Shown in pieces: positions 8,684 to 18,863 of a stretch of DNA of 64,000 nt. A program made the translations under genes and the position numbers. The notes under the pieces are model-generated. The model had not been told where the DNA came from. It saw only the letters and a program-made list of their open reading frames with translations, and made no database searches. Position 1 is the first letter of the stretch. Each line of letters begins with the position of its first letter. This DNA comes from CAYTCZ01 sp964436315 (GTDB lineage: Bacteria > Actinomycetota > Thermoleophilia > Gaiellales > Gaiellaceae), in NCBI GenBank assembly GCA_964436315.1, contig CAYTCZ010000003.1, positions 1-64,000 on the forward strand, written 5' to 3'.

Positions 8684-9733
8684 TTAGCGGTTTCCGGCGT
8701 CGTTGGAAACCGCCAGAACGATCTTCCCGTAGAACTTGCGGCTCTCCATGAGTTCCATCGCGTCTCGCGTCTGCTCGATCGGGAACGTCGCCGCGACAAC
8801 GGGCTTGATCGCTCCGCGGTGTGCCAGCGCGAGACACTTCTGGACCTCGGCGCGCGAATAGACGAACGAGCCGATCACGGACTTCTGCGCGCGGAAGAAC
8901 GGGATGATGTCGAAGTCCACGACCTCACCCGAGTGTCCGCCGCAGATCACGAGTCTGCCGTCCTTCGTCAGTGAGTCGAGGCCCCACTGGAAGAGGTCAC
9001 CTCCGACATGCTCGTAGACGAGATCGACGCCGACTCCGTCGGTGATGCTCATCACCTCGTCGACGACGTTCTGTTTCGTGTAATTGATCCCGACGTCGAG
9101 GCCCAGGCTCTTGGCTTTCTCGAGTTTGTCGTCCTGACTTGAATTCCCGATCACGAAGGCACCCGCGTGGTGGGCGAGTTGGACGGCGGCGGATCCGATG
9201 CCGCTGCCGACGGAGTTGATTAACACTGTCTCGCCGGCCTGAAGACCGCCGCGAGTGAACAGCATGTGCCATGCCGTTCCAAAAGCGATCTGAGTCGCGG
9301 CCGCCTCTTCGTCCGACATGCCATCCGGTATCGGGATCAGGGTCTTCGCCGGCACCGCGACCTTCTCCGCGTACCCGCCCGAGGTCGAGAAGCTGATGAA
9401 CCCCGGCGTCAAGCAGAGAGACTCGCGACCGGTCAGGCAGTATCGGCACGTATCGCACGTAGTCATCAGGTAGGGCATCACGCGATCCCCCACCTTCCAG
9501 CCCTCAACGCCCTCGCCGAGAGCCGAGATCGTCCCGACCGGCTCGATTCCGAGGACATGGGGCGGCTCAACCGGAAAGCGAGAAACTCCTTCCCGGACGT
9601 CCACGTCGAGGTGGTTGAGCGCGGAGGCCGTGATGTCGATCGCTACCTCGCCCGCGCTGGGCTTTGGGTCCGGCAACTCCTCGAGTTTCAGGACATCGAG
9701 ACCGCCGAACTCATGGAACACGATCGCCTTCAC
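8684..9733 (-). CDS. Zinc-type alcohol dehydrogenase / quinone oxidoreductase (MDR superfamily)
   Basis: 349 residues of the medium-chain dehydrogenase/reductase family. It has the GroES-like N-terminal domain (PPHVLGIEPVGTISALGEGV), a structural-zinc-like cysteine cluster TTCDTCRYCLTGRESLC, and a Rossmann domain with NSVGSGIGSAAVQLAHHAG. It should be an NAD(P)H-dependent alcohol dehydrogenase or enoyl reductase. I use the GTG at 9733 because GGGAGGAG precedes it by 7 nt. It is transcribed divergently from the CitE operon and shares its promoter region and candidate operator, so the two units are probably co-regulated. The last codons form a short palindrome (8687-8713). Confidence 0.85.
   Translation of the reverse strand: MKAIVFHEFGGLDVLKLEELPDPKPSAGEVAIDITASALNHLDVDVREGVSRFPVEPPHVLGIEPVGTISALGEGVEGWKVGDRVMPYLMTTCDTCRYCLTGRESLCLTPGFISFSTSGGYAEKVAVPAKTLIPIPDGMSDEEAAATQIAFGTAWHMLFTRGGLQAGETVLINSVGSGIGSAAVQLAHHAGAFVIGNSSQDDKLEKAKSLGLDVGINYTKQNVVDEVMSITDGVGVDLVYEHVGGDLFQWGLDSLTKDGRLVICGGHSGEVVDFDIIPFFRAQKSVIGSFVYSRAEVQKCLALAHRGAIKPVVAATFPIEQTRDAMELMESRKFYGKIVLAVSNDAGNR
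8687..8713. repeat. Palindrome with GCGGTTTCC / GGAAACCGC arms
   Basis: Nine-bp perfect arms flank a 9-bp centre at the very 3' end of the alcohol dehydrogenase gene. The core TTTCCGGCGTCG followed by GGAAA closely resembles the larger palindrome at 56891-56915, so both may belong to one REP-like family. Confidence 0.4.
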
Positions 9734-9763
9734 GAAACACTCCTCCCTGCTCACAGATCGAGC

Positions 9764-9792
9764 TTGTGTTTATGTCTGACTTTCGGAATTCT
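9764..9792 (+). promoter_or_regulatory. Candidate promoter of the citE-maoC-prpD-acd operon
   Basis: TTGTGT (9764-9769), a 17-bp spacer and AATTCT (9787-9792) lie 10 bp upstream of the GTG start at 9803, which has no Shine-Dalgarno sequence. This suggests a nearly leaderless transcript. The candidate operator lies inside the spacer. Confidence 0.4.
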
Positions 9793-9797
9793 GTCAA
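9769..9797 (-). promoter_or_regulatory. Candidate promoter of the alcohol dehydrogenase gene
   Basis: Read on the minus strand there is a perfect -35 TTGACA (9797-9792), a 17-bp spacer and a -10 CATAAA (9774-9769), about 36 bp before the GTG start at 9733. It overlaps the divergent promoter and the GTCTGAC motif. Confidence 0.55.
9772..9785. promoter_or_regulatory. Candidate FadR-type operator ATGTCTGACTTTCG
   Basis: This motif matches the palindrome region at 72-85 (ATGTCTGACATTCG) in 13 of 14 positions and sits within the spacers of both divergent promoters. A repressor bound here would block both transcription units. The likely binder is the GntR regulator at 3671-4477 (inference). Confidence 0.45.
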
Positions 9798-9802
9798 ACA
9801 AC

Positions 9803-10645
9803 GTGCCCACGCTCGCTACTGCACGATCGCTCCTCTTCGTTCCGGGAAGCGACGAGCGAAAGCTCACGAAGGCCCTGTCGACGCCGGCCGACTGTGTGAT
9901 CGCCGACCTCGAAGACGCGGTCTCCCTGGATGAAAAGGCTTCAGCACGGAAGCTTGCCATCCGTGTCCTCAACGAGGTGGAGAGTCCCGCGCTCAAGCTG
10001 ATTCGCATCAACTCGGTCGGGTCCGAGTTCTGGGAAGACGATTTGGCGGAATTGGACTCGGTCGAACTCGACGCAGTTGTGCTCCCCAAGGCAACGCCAG
10101 AGACGGTGGAGGCTCTCGGTCGCGAAGGACCGCCCGTGCTCGCGATCGTGGAGTCCGCTGTTGGTCTACGTCAGGCATTCGACGTTGCGGCCTCGTCGCG
10201 GGTCGAAGCCCTCATCCTGGGAGCGGTCGACCTCGGACTCGAGCTCGGGCTGGAGCGGCGTCGCGATGGGCAGGAGCTCCTCCACGCACGCTCGAAGCTC
10301 GTGCTCGATTCTGCGGCCGCAGGCCTGCGTGGGCCGATCGACCAGGTGTACGTCGAGTTCAAGGACGACGAAGGACTCGAGGCCGACTGTCGCCTTGGCC
10401 GATCCCTGGGATTCCGCGGCAAACCCTGCATTCATCCGGCACAGGTGGACATCGTGAACCGCCTGTTCACTCCAAGCGCGGCCGAGCTCGACCGAGCTGC
10501 CGAGATCGTCGCGGCATACGAGGAAGCTCAGGCGGCCGGAAAGGGCGCCGTCGCACTGGACGGGGAGATGATCGATCTTCCGGTCGTCGAGCGTGCGCGA
10601 CGCCTGCTTGAGACGACAGAAAGGAGCATCGCGCATGGCAACTGA
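9803..10645 (+). CDS. HpcH/HpaI aldolase/citrate lyase-family CoA ester lyase (CitE-like)
   Basis: About 280 residues. It begins at a GTG giving VPTLATARSLLFVPGSDERK, the family's typical N-terminus. Motifs are ADCVIADLEDAVSLDEK (catalytic acid), LIRINSVGSEFWEDDL, DAVVLPKATP and CIHPAQVDIVN near the C-terminus. Members cleave or hydrolyse CoA thioesters such as malyl-CoA, citramalyl-CoA or methylmalyl-CoA. The open frame extends upstream, but that part overlaps the divergent alcohol dehydrogenase and is not family-like. It heads an operon whose next genes (MaoC, PrpD-like, two acyl-CoA dehydrogenases) make CoA-thioester catabolism likely. Confidence 0.8.
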   Translation: MPTLATARSLLFVPGSDERKLTKALSTPADCVIADLEDAVSLDEKASARKLAIRVLNEVESPALKLIRINSVGSEFWEDDLAELDSVELDAVVLPKATPETVEALGREGPPVLAIVESAVGLRQAFDVAASSRVEALILGAVDLGLELGLERRRDGQELLHARSKLVLDSAAAGLRGPIDQVYVEFKDDEGLEADCRLGRSLGFRGKPCIHPAQVDIVNRLFTPSAAELDRAAEIVAAYEEAQAAGKGAVALDGEMIDLPVVERARRLLETTERSIAHGN

Positions 10646-11165
10646 AGCCTCTGCCGCGCCAAAGACGTGGCGCGGCCGCTTCTACGAAGATTTCGACGTC
10701 GGTGACGTCTTCAAGAGCCGACTTGGCCGCACCATTACCGAGACCGACAACATCTGGTTCACGAACCTGACGCTGAACACGAATCAGATGCACTTCAACA
10801 CCCCCTACACGGAGCGGACGCAGTTCGGGCAGCCGCTCGTGAACAGCGCGTTCACGCTGGCTCTCGTCACGGGAATGACCGTGCCCGACACGAGCGAGAA
10901 CGCCGCCGCTAACCTCGCGTGGACAGACATCAAGCTGCCCAAGCCGGTCTTCGTCGGCGACACGCTCTGGGCGGAAAGCGAGATCCTCGACAAGCGTGAA
11001 TCGAAATCGAACCCGAACGTCGGCATCGTCTCGATGCGGTGTCGTGGAATCAACCAGCGACGCGAGGTTGTCATCGAGTACAAGCGAACGTTCATGGTGT
11101 ACAAGCGTGATGCCCCCGAGGTGGCCAACACGTTTCCCGGAACCGACGAGGATTGGAGCGAGTGA
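10635..11165 (+). CDS. MaoC-family dehydratase
   Basis: 176 residues with a hot-dog fold. RFYEDFDVGDVFKSRLGRTI and a TETDNIWFTNLTLNTNQMHF segment match the (R)-enoyl-CoA hydratase / mesaconyl-CoA hydratase type of MaoC domain. The ATG at 10635 is preceded by AAAGGAG and overlaps the citE stop by 11 bp. Together with the CitE-like lyase it resembles the hydratase-plus-lyase pairs that interconvert mesaconyl- or methylmalyl-type CoA esters (inference). Confidence 0.82.
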   Translation: MATEASAAPKTWRGRFYEDFDVGDVFKSRLGRTITETDNIWFTNLTLNTNQMHFNTPYTERTQFGQPLVNSAFTLALVTGMTVPDTSENAAANLAWTDIKLPKPVFVGDTLWAESEILDKRESKSNPNVGIVSMRCRGINQRREVVIEYKRTFMVYKRDAPEVANTFPGTDEDWSE

Positions 11166-12571
11166 TGCCAACCCAAGCCGAGCGAATCGCTGACTTTGTT
11201 CTCGGCCTCTCGCCGAGCGATATCCCAGCGGAGGTGAGGGAGGCCGCCCGCTACCACCTCCTCGACACGTTGGGCTGCGGACTCGCCGCGAACGGTCTGG
11301 GCGTGGCGACGGAAGGCCGCTCATCCATGACCGAGTTGGGCGAGAACGGTAAAGCGACGGTCATCGGCATGGAGTCGCATCTCCCCGGTGCCAACGCGGC
11401 CTTCGCAAACGCGATGCTCTGTCACGGTCTCGACTTCGACGACACGCACTCGGACTCGGTCTCGCACGTCAGCACGGTGACGTGCCCGACCGCACTGGCG
11501 CTCGCAGAAGAGCTCGACGCCGACGGTGAGGCCGTGATAACCGCTGTCGTTGCCGCGAACGAAGTCGTCACCAGAGTGGGCATGGCAGCGTCAGGGGCGT
11601 TCCATGCGCGCGGCTTCCATCCGACCGCGATCTGCGGGATCTTCGGCGCCACGGCGGCAGCCGCACGACTCGGTGGGCTCGATCAGCCTACGACTGCGAG
11701 CGCCCTCGGGCTCGCCGGCAGCATGGCCGCCGGGATCTTCGCCTATCTGGAAGATGGAACCGCGACAAAGCCGCTCCATCCGGCCTGGGCCGCGCATGGC
11801 GGGATGCTCGCCTCACGGCTCGCCTCATACGGTGCCGAGGGTCCGCCCTCGGTCTTCGAGGGCAAGTTCGGCCTCTACCACGCCTTCGTCGGCGCCGAGA
11901 AGGGAGAGATCGACCTCGCCGGTCAGCTCGACGATCTCGGGACGCGCTGGGAGACGCCGCGGATCGCCTACAAGCCGTATCCCGCCTGTCACTTCATGCA
12001 CGGCTCGCTGGGCGCGACGGCGGAACTCGTAGCGGGGAACGGCATCAATGCCGACGACATCGAGTCCGTGGTCGTCACCGTTCCAGAGGCCGGTGTCTCG
12101 CTCGTTCTCGAACCCGCCGACGCGAAGGTCGAGCCCCGGTCCGAGTACGAGGGCAAGTTCAGCTTGCAGTACTCGACGGCGTCGATGATCAAGAACGGGA
12201 AGGTCGGAGTGGCCAGCTACTCCGACGACGCGATGCGTGATCCCGAGGTGTTGGCCCTTGCCAAGCGCGTCAGCTACGAGACGCCCGAGTACCCGACCTA
12301 TCCGGCCGCCTTCCCAGGGGGAGTGCGTATCACCATGTCAGACGGTCGGTCGCTCGAGGCCGACCACCAACATCAGTTGGGAGGCCCGGAGAACCCAATG
12401 TCGCCTGCAGCCGTGAAGGAGAAGTACCGAGGTAATGCGAGCCTGTCACTCGATGAGGCCTCCGTCGTCGCGCTCGAGAAGGCAATCCTGGACCTCGATG
12501 CCCAGGGCTCAGTCACATCTGCGCTCGAGCCCCTCACACGGGCCCGGGCGAGAGAGGGAGCACTCGCGTGA
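11165..12571 (+). CDS. MmgE/PrpD family protein
   Basis: 468 residues, the usual length for the 2-methylcitrate dehydratase / MmgE-PrpD family, which also includes cis-aconitate decarboxylase and iminodisuccinate epimerase. Visible blocks are ARYHLLDTLGCGLAANGLG, ANAMLCHGLDFDDTHSDS, GFHPTAICGIFGATAAAARL, YKPYPACHFMHGSLGA and KFSLQYSTASMI. The ATG overlaps the maoC stop as TGATG. The exact reaction is not decidable; a role in short branched-chain dicarboxylate metabolism fits the operon. Confidence 0.85.
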   Translation: MPTQAERIADFVLGLSPSDIPAEVREAARYHLLDTLGCGLAANGLGVATEGRSSMTELGENGKATVIGMESHLPGANAAFANAMLCHGLDFDDTHSDSVSHVSTVTCPTALALAEELDADGEAVITAVVAANEVVTRVGMAASGAFHARGFHPTAICGIFGATAAAARLGGLDQPTTASALGLAGSMAAGIFAYLEDGTATKPLHPAWAAHGGMLASRLASYGAEGPPSVFEGKFGLYHAFVGAEKGEIDLAGQLDDLGTRWETPRIAYKPYPACHFMHGSLGATAELVAGNGINADDIESVVVTVPEAGVSLVLEPADAKVEPRSEYEGKFSLQYSTASMIKNGKVGVASYSDDAMRDPEVLALAKRVSYETPEYPTYPAAFPGGVRITMSDGRSLEADHQHQLGGPENPMSPAAVKEKYRGNASLSLDEASVVALEKAILDLDAQGSVTSALEPLTRARAREGALA

Positions 12572-13755
12572 GCGTGGCCGAACTCACGACCGAGCAACAA
12601 GAAGTCGTTGCAACCGTCGCCGAGTTCGTCGATCGCGACGTCATCCCCGTGGCGTCCGAGCTCGAGCATGCTGACGAGTTCCCTGAGGAGCTCGTCCGGA
12701 CCATGGCCGACCTCGGCCTGTTTGGAGTCACGATCCCCGAGGAGTACGGCGGTCTTGGTCTCGGGCTCGACCTCTACGCCCGAATCGTGATCGAGCTCTC
12801 GCGCGGCTGGGTGACGCTCTCGGGAATCGTCAACGGAAGTTTCATCGCCGGATGGATGATTCGACAGCACGGCACGGAGGAACAGAGGCAGCGCTTTCTC
12901 CCCCGGCTTGCGAGCGGGGAGCTCCGCGCATCGTTCTCGATGACCGAGCCGCACGCCGGCTCCGACGTCCAGTCGATCCGAACGACCGCGAGGCGCGAGG
13001 GAGATGAATTCGTCATCGACGGGCAGAAGATGTGGGTCACGAACGGCTGGCGCTCCGGGATCATCATGCTCCTCGCCAAGACTGATCCGACGACTGATCC
13101 GCCACACAAAGGAATGACGGGCTTCATCGTCGAGAAACCGCCGGAGAAGTCAGAGCTCGAGGGCCTCAAGATTCCGATGCCGGGCCTGAAGAAGCTCGGC
13201 TACAAGGGTGTCGAGTCGACCGAGCTGATCTTTGAAGGCTTTCGCACTCCCGCGACGACCGTCCTCGGCGGCGAGGACGGAATCGGCCGGGGTTTCCAGT
13301 TCTTCATGAGCGGGATCGAGGTCGGCCGCGTCAACGTTGCAGCCCGCGGCGTCGGCGTGGCACAGGCCGCACTCGATGAGGCCGTCCGCTATGCGCAGGA
13401 GCGCGAGGCATTCGGCAAGCCGATCGGCCGTCACCAGGCCGTGCAGCTCATGCTCGCCAAGATGGCGACCAGGACCGAGGCGGCTCGACTCCTCACGCTC
13501 CAGGCCGCCCAGAAGAAGGCGAGCGGGGAGCGGGCCGACCTCGAGGCTGGGATGGCGAAGTACTTCGCGACCGAGGCCGCCCAGGACAACTCGCTCGACT
13601 CGATGCGGATCCACGGCGGCTACGGGTACTCGACCGAGTTCAACGTCGAGCGCCTGTATCGCGACGCACCGCTCCTCCTGATCGGCGAGGGCTCGAACGA
13701 GATCCAGCAACTCATCATCGCGCGTCGCCTGCTCGAGCGGCACGCGATCTCCTGA
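12568..13755 (+). CDS. Acyl-CoA dehydrogenase (first of a tandem pair)
   Basis: 395 residues with the complete acyl-CoA dehydrogenase layout. An N-terminal helical domain ends in MTEPHAGSDVQSIRTTARR, the middle beta domain contains GQKMWVTNGWRSG, and the C-terminal domain contains REAFGKPIGRHQAVQ and RIHGGYGYSTEFNVERLYRD. The enzyme oxidises an acyl-CoA to the 2,3-enoyl-CoA with FAD and passes electrons to ETF. The GTG start overlaps the previous stop (GTGA). It is paired with a second paralogue immediately downstream; such pairs may act on different substrates or as a heteromer. Confidence 0.9.
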   Translation: MSVAELTTEQQEVVATVAEFVDRDVIPVASELEHADEFPEELVRTMADLGLFGVTIPEEYGGLGLGLDLYARIVIELSRGWVTLSGIVNGSFIAGWMIRQHGTEEQRQRFLPRLASGELRASFSMTEPHAGSDVQSIRTTARREGDEFVIDGQKMWVTNGWRSGIIMLLAKTDPTTDPPHKGMTGFIVEKPPEKSELEGLKIPMPGLKKLGYKGVESTELIFEGFRTPATTVLGGEDGIGRGFQFFMSGIEVGRVNVAARGVGVAQAALDEAVRYAQEREAFGKPIGRHQAVQLMLAKMATRTEAARLLTLQAAQKKASGERADLEAGMAKYFATEAAQDNSLDSMRIHGGYGYSTEFNVERLYRDAPLLLIGEGSNEIQQLIIARRLLERHAIS

Positions 13756-14918
13756 TGGACTTCTCACTTCCTGACGAGCTCAACGAGATTCGTGCGGCCG
13801 TTCGCGAGCTCTGCGAGCAGTTCCCGGGTGAGTACTGGCGGGCACTCGAGCCGGATCGGTATCCGGAGGAGTTCGTCAATGCCCTGACGGAGAACGGCTG
13901 GCTCGCCGCACTGATCCCCGAGGAGTACGGCGGAGCGGGGCTGTCGCTGACGGCGGCGAGCGTCATCCTCGAGGAGATCAACGCCGCCGGCTGCAACGCC
14001 GGGGCCTGTCACGCCCAGATGTACACGATGGGCACAATCCTCCGGCACGGCTCCGACGAGCAGAAAGAGCGCTACCTGCCGAAGATTGCGACCGGCGAGC
14101 TCCGACTTCAAGCCTTTGGCGTGACGGAGCCGACCGCGGGATCCGATACCACGAAGATCCAAACCACGGCGGCGAAGACGAACGGTGGCTACCTCGTCAA
14201 CGGCCAGAAGATCTGGACGTCGCGAGCGCTGTACTCCGACCTCATGCTGCTGCTCGCGCGCACGACTCCTGTCGATCAGGTCGAGAAGAAGACCGAGGGC
14301 CTCTCCACCTTCATCGTGGACATGAAGCAGGCGGTCGCCGACGGCAAGATGACCATCAAGCCGATCAAGACGTTGATGAACCACGCCACGACCGAGATCT
14401 TCTTCGATGGCGTCGAGGTTCCCGAGGACGCGCTCGTCGGCGAGGAGGGCAAGGGCTTCCGCTACATCCTCGACGGGATGAACGCCGAGCGCGCGCTGAT
14501 CGCGGCGGAATGCATCGGCGACGGTCGCTGGTTCATCGGCAAGGCCACGGCCTATGCCTCAGAGCGCGTCGTCTTCGGCCGACCGATCGGAGAGAACCAG
14601 GGGATCCAATTCCCGATCGCCGAGGCGCACGCCGCCCTCGAGGCCGCCGATCTCATGCGCTACAAGGCCGCCTGGCTCTTCGAGCAGGGACTCCCCTGTG
14701 GCGCCGAGGCGAACATGGCCAAGCTTCTCGCGGCCGAAGCCTCATGGCAGGCCGCAAACGCCTGCCTCGATACGCACGGTGGCTTCGGGTTCGCCGAGGA
14801 GTACGACGTCGAGCGGAAGTTCCGCGAGACGAGGCTGTACAAGGTCGCTCCAGTCTCGAACAATCTCATCCTCGCCTACCTGGGCCAGCATGTGCTCGGC
14901 ATGCCGAGGTCCTACTGA
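13755..14918 (+). CDS. Acyl-CoA dehydrogenase (second of a tandem pair)
   Basis: 387 residues. FGVTEPTAGSDTTKIQTTAA, GQKIWTSRALYSDLMLLLAR, FGRPIGENQGIQFPIAEAHA and DTHGGFGFAEEYDVERKFRE mark the FAD and substrate domains. It is clearly a full-length acyl-CoA dehydrogenase but distinct in sequence from its upstream neighbour. The start overlaps the preceding stop as TGATG. It ends the plus-strand operon; the next gene converges from the other strand only 5 bp away. Confidence 0.9.
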   Translation: MDFSLPDELNEIRAAVRELCEQFPGEYWRALEPDRYPEEFVNALTENGWLAALIPEEYGGAGLSLTAASVILEEINAAGCNAGACHAQMYTMGTILRHGSDEQKERYLPKIATGELRLQAFGVTEPTAGSDTTKIQTTAAKTNGGYLVNGQKIWTSRALYSDLMLLLARTTPVDQVEKKTEGLSTFIVDMKQAVADGKMTIKPIKTLMNHATTEIFFDGVEVPEDALVGEEGKGFRYILDGMNAERALIAAECIGDGRWFIGKATAYASERVVFGRPIGENQGIQFPIAEAHAALEAADLMRYKAAWLFEQGLPCGAEANMAKLLAAEASWQAANACLDTHGGFGFAEEYDVERKFRETRLYKVAPVSNNLILAYLGQHVLGMPRSY

Positions 14919-14923
14919 CCCCG

Positions 14924-16561
14924 TTACTTCGAGAAGCCTGAGAAGTCGAGTTCCTGCTGGGTGATGAACTCGAGGAGAGCAGGGGTGCCGTTCTCCGTTT
15001 GCTCGATCCCGCGCCGAATTGCCGGAATGATGTCGGAGGGGCTCGTGACGCGCTCGCCGTAGCCGCCCAGCGCCCGGGCGAAATCGGCGTAGTTTCCGGA
15101 GATGTCCGTGCTCCGGTACTTCTCGGTTGCAACCCGCATGATCGGAAGCTCGATCGCCATTGAGAAGTTGTTCAGGAGCACCGACAGGATCGGAATGCGC
15201 TCGCGGACCGCGGTCTCGAAGTCCATCCCGGTGAAGCCGATCGCCGCGTCACCCCAGACGTTGACACAGAGCGAGTCGGGTCTCGCAAGCTTCGCCCCCA
15301 TCGCCAGGCCCAGGCCGTAACCGAGCTGAGTCGTCTTCCCCCAGCCGATGTAAGAGAGCGGGGCGGTGCTTTCCCAGAAGGGCGAGATCTGGTCGCGGGG
15401 GCTTCCGGCGTCGTGGGTTATGACGGTGTTCTCGTGATCGACCGTGTGCAGCAGATCCCAGATCACCCGATACGGCGAGAGCGGTTCCTCGTCCGAACGA
15501 AGTTTTGGCATCCAGGCGGCGAGCCACTCCTCCTTCAGACTCGCGATGCGGGCCGGCACACCATCCCGCTTCTTTTCTAATCCGCCGGCGCGTTCTCGTA
15601 GCTCATCCAGCACCGCCTCCAGGACGAGTTGAGCATCACCGACCAGCGCGTGGCTCACTTCGACGTCCTTGTCCAGATCGGAGGGATCGAGCGTGGCATG
15701 GATAACCGTCTTTCCGGCCGGGATCGAGAGCCCGTAGGCGGTCTTCGTGAAGCTACAGCCGATGCCGAAGATGACGTCTGCGTCCGCGAGAAAACGGCCA
15801 ACCGCGTCGGGGAACGACCGTCCGCCGGAACCGAGCGAGAGCGGATGGTTCTCGGGGAACGCCGACTTCCCCTGAAGGCTCGTCGTGACCGGAATCGTGA
15901 GCAGCTCGGCCAGCTCGCGCAGCGTCTCCCAGGCGCGCGCGTAGTGAACGCCCTGGCCCGCGTACAGAACCGGTCGCTCAGCCTGCAAGAGGACGTCAAC
16001 GACCTCTCTGACGGCGTCGGGATCCGGCCCGGGTCGTGCCGTTACGGGCGGCGTGTAGTCGAACTCCTCCCCGATCTCTTCATCGAAGAGGTCAAACGGA
16101 ACCTCGATAAGAACTGGTCGCGGCCGGCCGGTCTTCAGCTGCCCGAACGCCCGCCGCATCACCTCGGGCACAGCCCGAGCAACCGTCACCTGCTCGCACC
16201 ACTTCGCGACGTGCTGAAAGTTGAGCAGGGCGCTGAAGTTCGGAGAGACATTGGTTTCAGTCCGCGGATAACCAGCCGGTAAGACCAGAACCGGAACGGA
16301 CTCTCCGAATGCTTGCGCGACGCCGCCGAACGCGTTCTCGGTCCCCGGCCCGTACTGCATGGTGAAGACGCCCACCTTCTGACCCGAGTGCAGGCGGCTG
16401 TAAGCGTCGGCCATGTGCAGCCCGGTGCGTTCCTGGCGGACGATGATCGTCCGGATGTCAACCTCGGCCGCCGCTTCGATGATCGGGTTGACCGGGTAGC
16501 CGATCAGTGAGTCGACACCCTCTCGCTTCAGAATCTCGGCGATGGCAGCGCTGACCTTCAT
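14924..16561 (-). CDS. Thiamine-diphosphate-dependent enzyme (acetolactate synthase-like)
   Basis: 545 residues with all three ThDP-enzyme domains. The PYR domain has the catalytic glutamate E44 in VRQERTGLHMADAYSR, the central domain has VLYAGQGVHYARAWETLREL, and the PP domain has the Mg-ThDP motif GDAAIGFTGMDFETAV ending in LLNN. It resembles acetolactate synthase/oxalyl-CoA decarboxylase-type proteins often annotated only as thiamine pyrophosphate-requiring protein. It is monocistronic, convergent with the acyl-CoA dehydrogenases and divergent from leuA. Its substrate is unknown, and no small regulatory subunit is nearby, which argues against classical IlvB. Confidence 0.82.
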   Translation of the reverse strand: MKVSAAIAEILKREGVDSLIGYPVNPIIEAAAEVDIRTIIVRQERTGLHMADAYSRLHSGQKVGVFTMQYGPGTENAFGGVAQAFGESVPVLVLPAGYPRTETNVSPNFSALLNFQHVAKWCEQVTVARAVPEVMRRAFGQLKTGRPRPVLIEVPFDLFDEEIGEEFDYTPPVTARPGPDPDAVREVVDVLLQAERPVLYAGQGVHYARAWETLRELAELLTIPVTTSLQGKSAFPENHPLSLGSGGRSFPDAVGRFLADADVIFGIGCSFTKTAYGLSIPAGKTVIHATLDPSDLDKDVEVSHALVGDAQLVLEAVLDELRERAGGLEKKRDGVPARIASLKEEWLAAWMPKLRSDEEPLSPYRVIWDLLHTVDHENTVITHDAGSPRDQISPFWESTAPLSYIGWGKTTQLGYGLGLAMGAKLARPDSLCVNVWGDAAIGFTGMDFETAVRERIPILSVLLNNFSMAIELPIMRVATEKYRSTDISGNYADFARALGGYGERVTSPSDIIPAIRRGIEQTENGTPALLEFITQQELDFSGFSK

Positions 16562-16653
16562 GAGCGCCAGAGCTTAGATCGTCTCGGCAAAATGCGGCGG
16601 CGGCGGTCGCCGATGGAGTGTGTCCGGGTCGCGGCGGCCTTGATCGACGCAGT

Positions 16654-18463
<1,810 letters not shown>

Positions 18464-18563
18464 NNNNNNNNNNNNNNNNNNNNNNNNNNNNNNNNNNNNN
18501 NNNNNNNNNNNNNNNNNNNNNNNNNNNNNNNNNNNNNNNNNNNNNNNNNNNNNNNNNNNNNNN
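18464..18563. other. Assembly gap of 100 N
   Basis: Exactly 100 ambiguous bases, the conventional placeholder for a scaffold join of unknown true length. It hides the 3' end of the AhpD-like gene and the 5' part of the gene ending at 18380. Confidence 0.98.
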
Positions 18564-18863
18564 CAGTTCCCTATTTTCCAGCGCCCGCGACGCGGTCGCT
18601 CCGTGCTGGCCTACTCACCAAGGGCAGTGGTTGAGCTTGGACACGAAGGCGGCCATGAGCTCTCGCTCCCCCACGCTCCAGTCCGAGGGACCGCGAGAGA
18701 CCGGCTGCAGGTATTCACTCATCGGAAGTCCGAAGAACTCCGGTCGATAGAGCAACGTCGCCGTTACCCCGGGGGATGTCTCGACTCCGAGCATCTCGCG
18801 CAGCTTGGCGAGCGCAGCGCTCGCCGGAGCCTCGTGTCCGCTGTCGACGACTTCGAGTCTCAT
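18564..18863 (-). CDS. AhpD-like/carboxymuconolactone decarboxylase-family protein, predicted selenoprotein (in-frame TGA), 3' end in gap
   Basis: The frame from ATG 18863 runs 82 codons, meets TGA at 18617-18615, and stays open for 17 more codons to the gap. The first part has the peroxidase-related CMD pattern (YRPEFFGLPMSEYLQPVSRG, then GERELMAAFVSKLNHCPW). With TGA as residue 83 the motif is C80-P-W-U83-V-G-Q-H87, which fits the AhpD catalytic pattern CxxC-x3-H. After it, VGQHGATASRALENREL continues the family helix. So the TGA stands where the second redox cysteine belongs. A hairpin follows at 18578-18609. It is the last-known gene of the cofC-fgd-cofE-CMD operon. The alternative is a recent nonsense mutation. 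Confidence 0.72.
18578..18609 (-). promoter_or_regulatory. SECIS-like hairpin directly after the AhpD-like TGA
   Basis: Starting 6 nt after the TGA, CCAGC pairs with GCTGG. Inside, a 5-bp stem GCGAC/GTCGC closes a CGC loop 21-23 nt after the TGA, with a G in the first two loop positions. Bacterial SECIS elements lie just downstream of the UGA with an apical loop roughly 16-37 nt away, so the geometry fits (family rule; the fold was judged by eye). Confidence 0.5.

Noticed and set aside
9266..9802. Plus-strand 5' extension of the CitE-like frame
   Set aside because: It overlaps the well-supported divergent alcohol dehydrogenase and its product is not CitE-like; GTG 9803 matches the family N-terminus.
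18615..18617. TGA read as tryptophan (code 4-type reassignment) instead of selenocysteine
   Set aside because: Many genes here end in TGA exactly at ATGA, GTGA or TGATG overlaps with the next start, so TGA works as a stop; Trp would also not fit the CxxC position.
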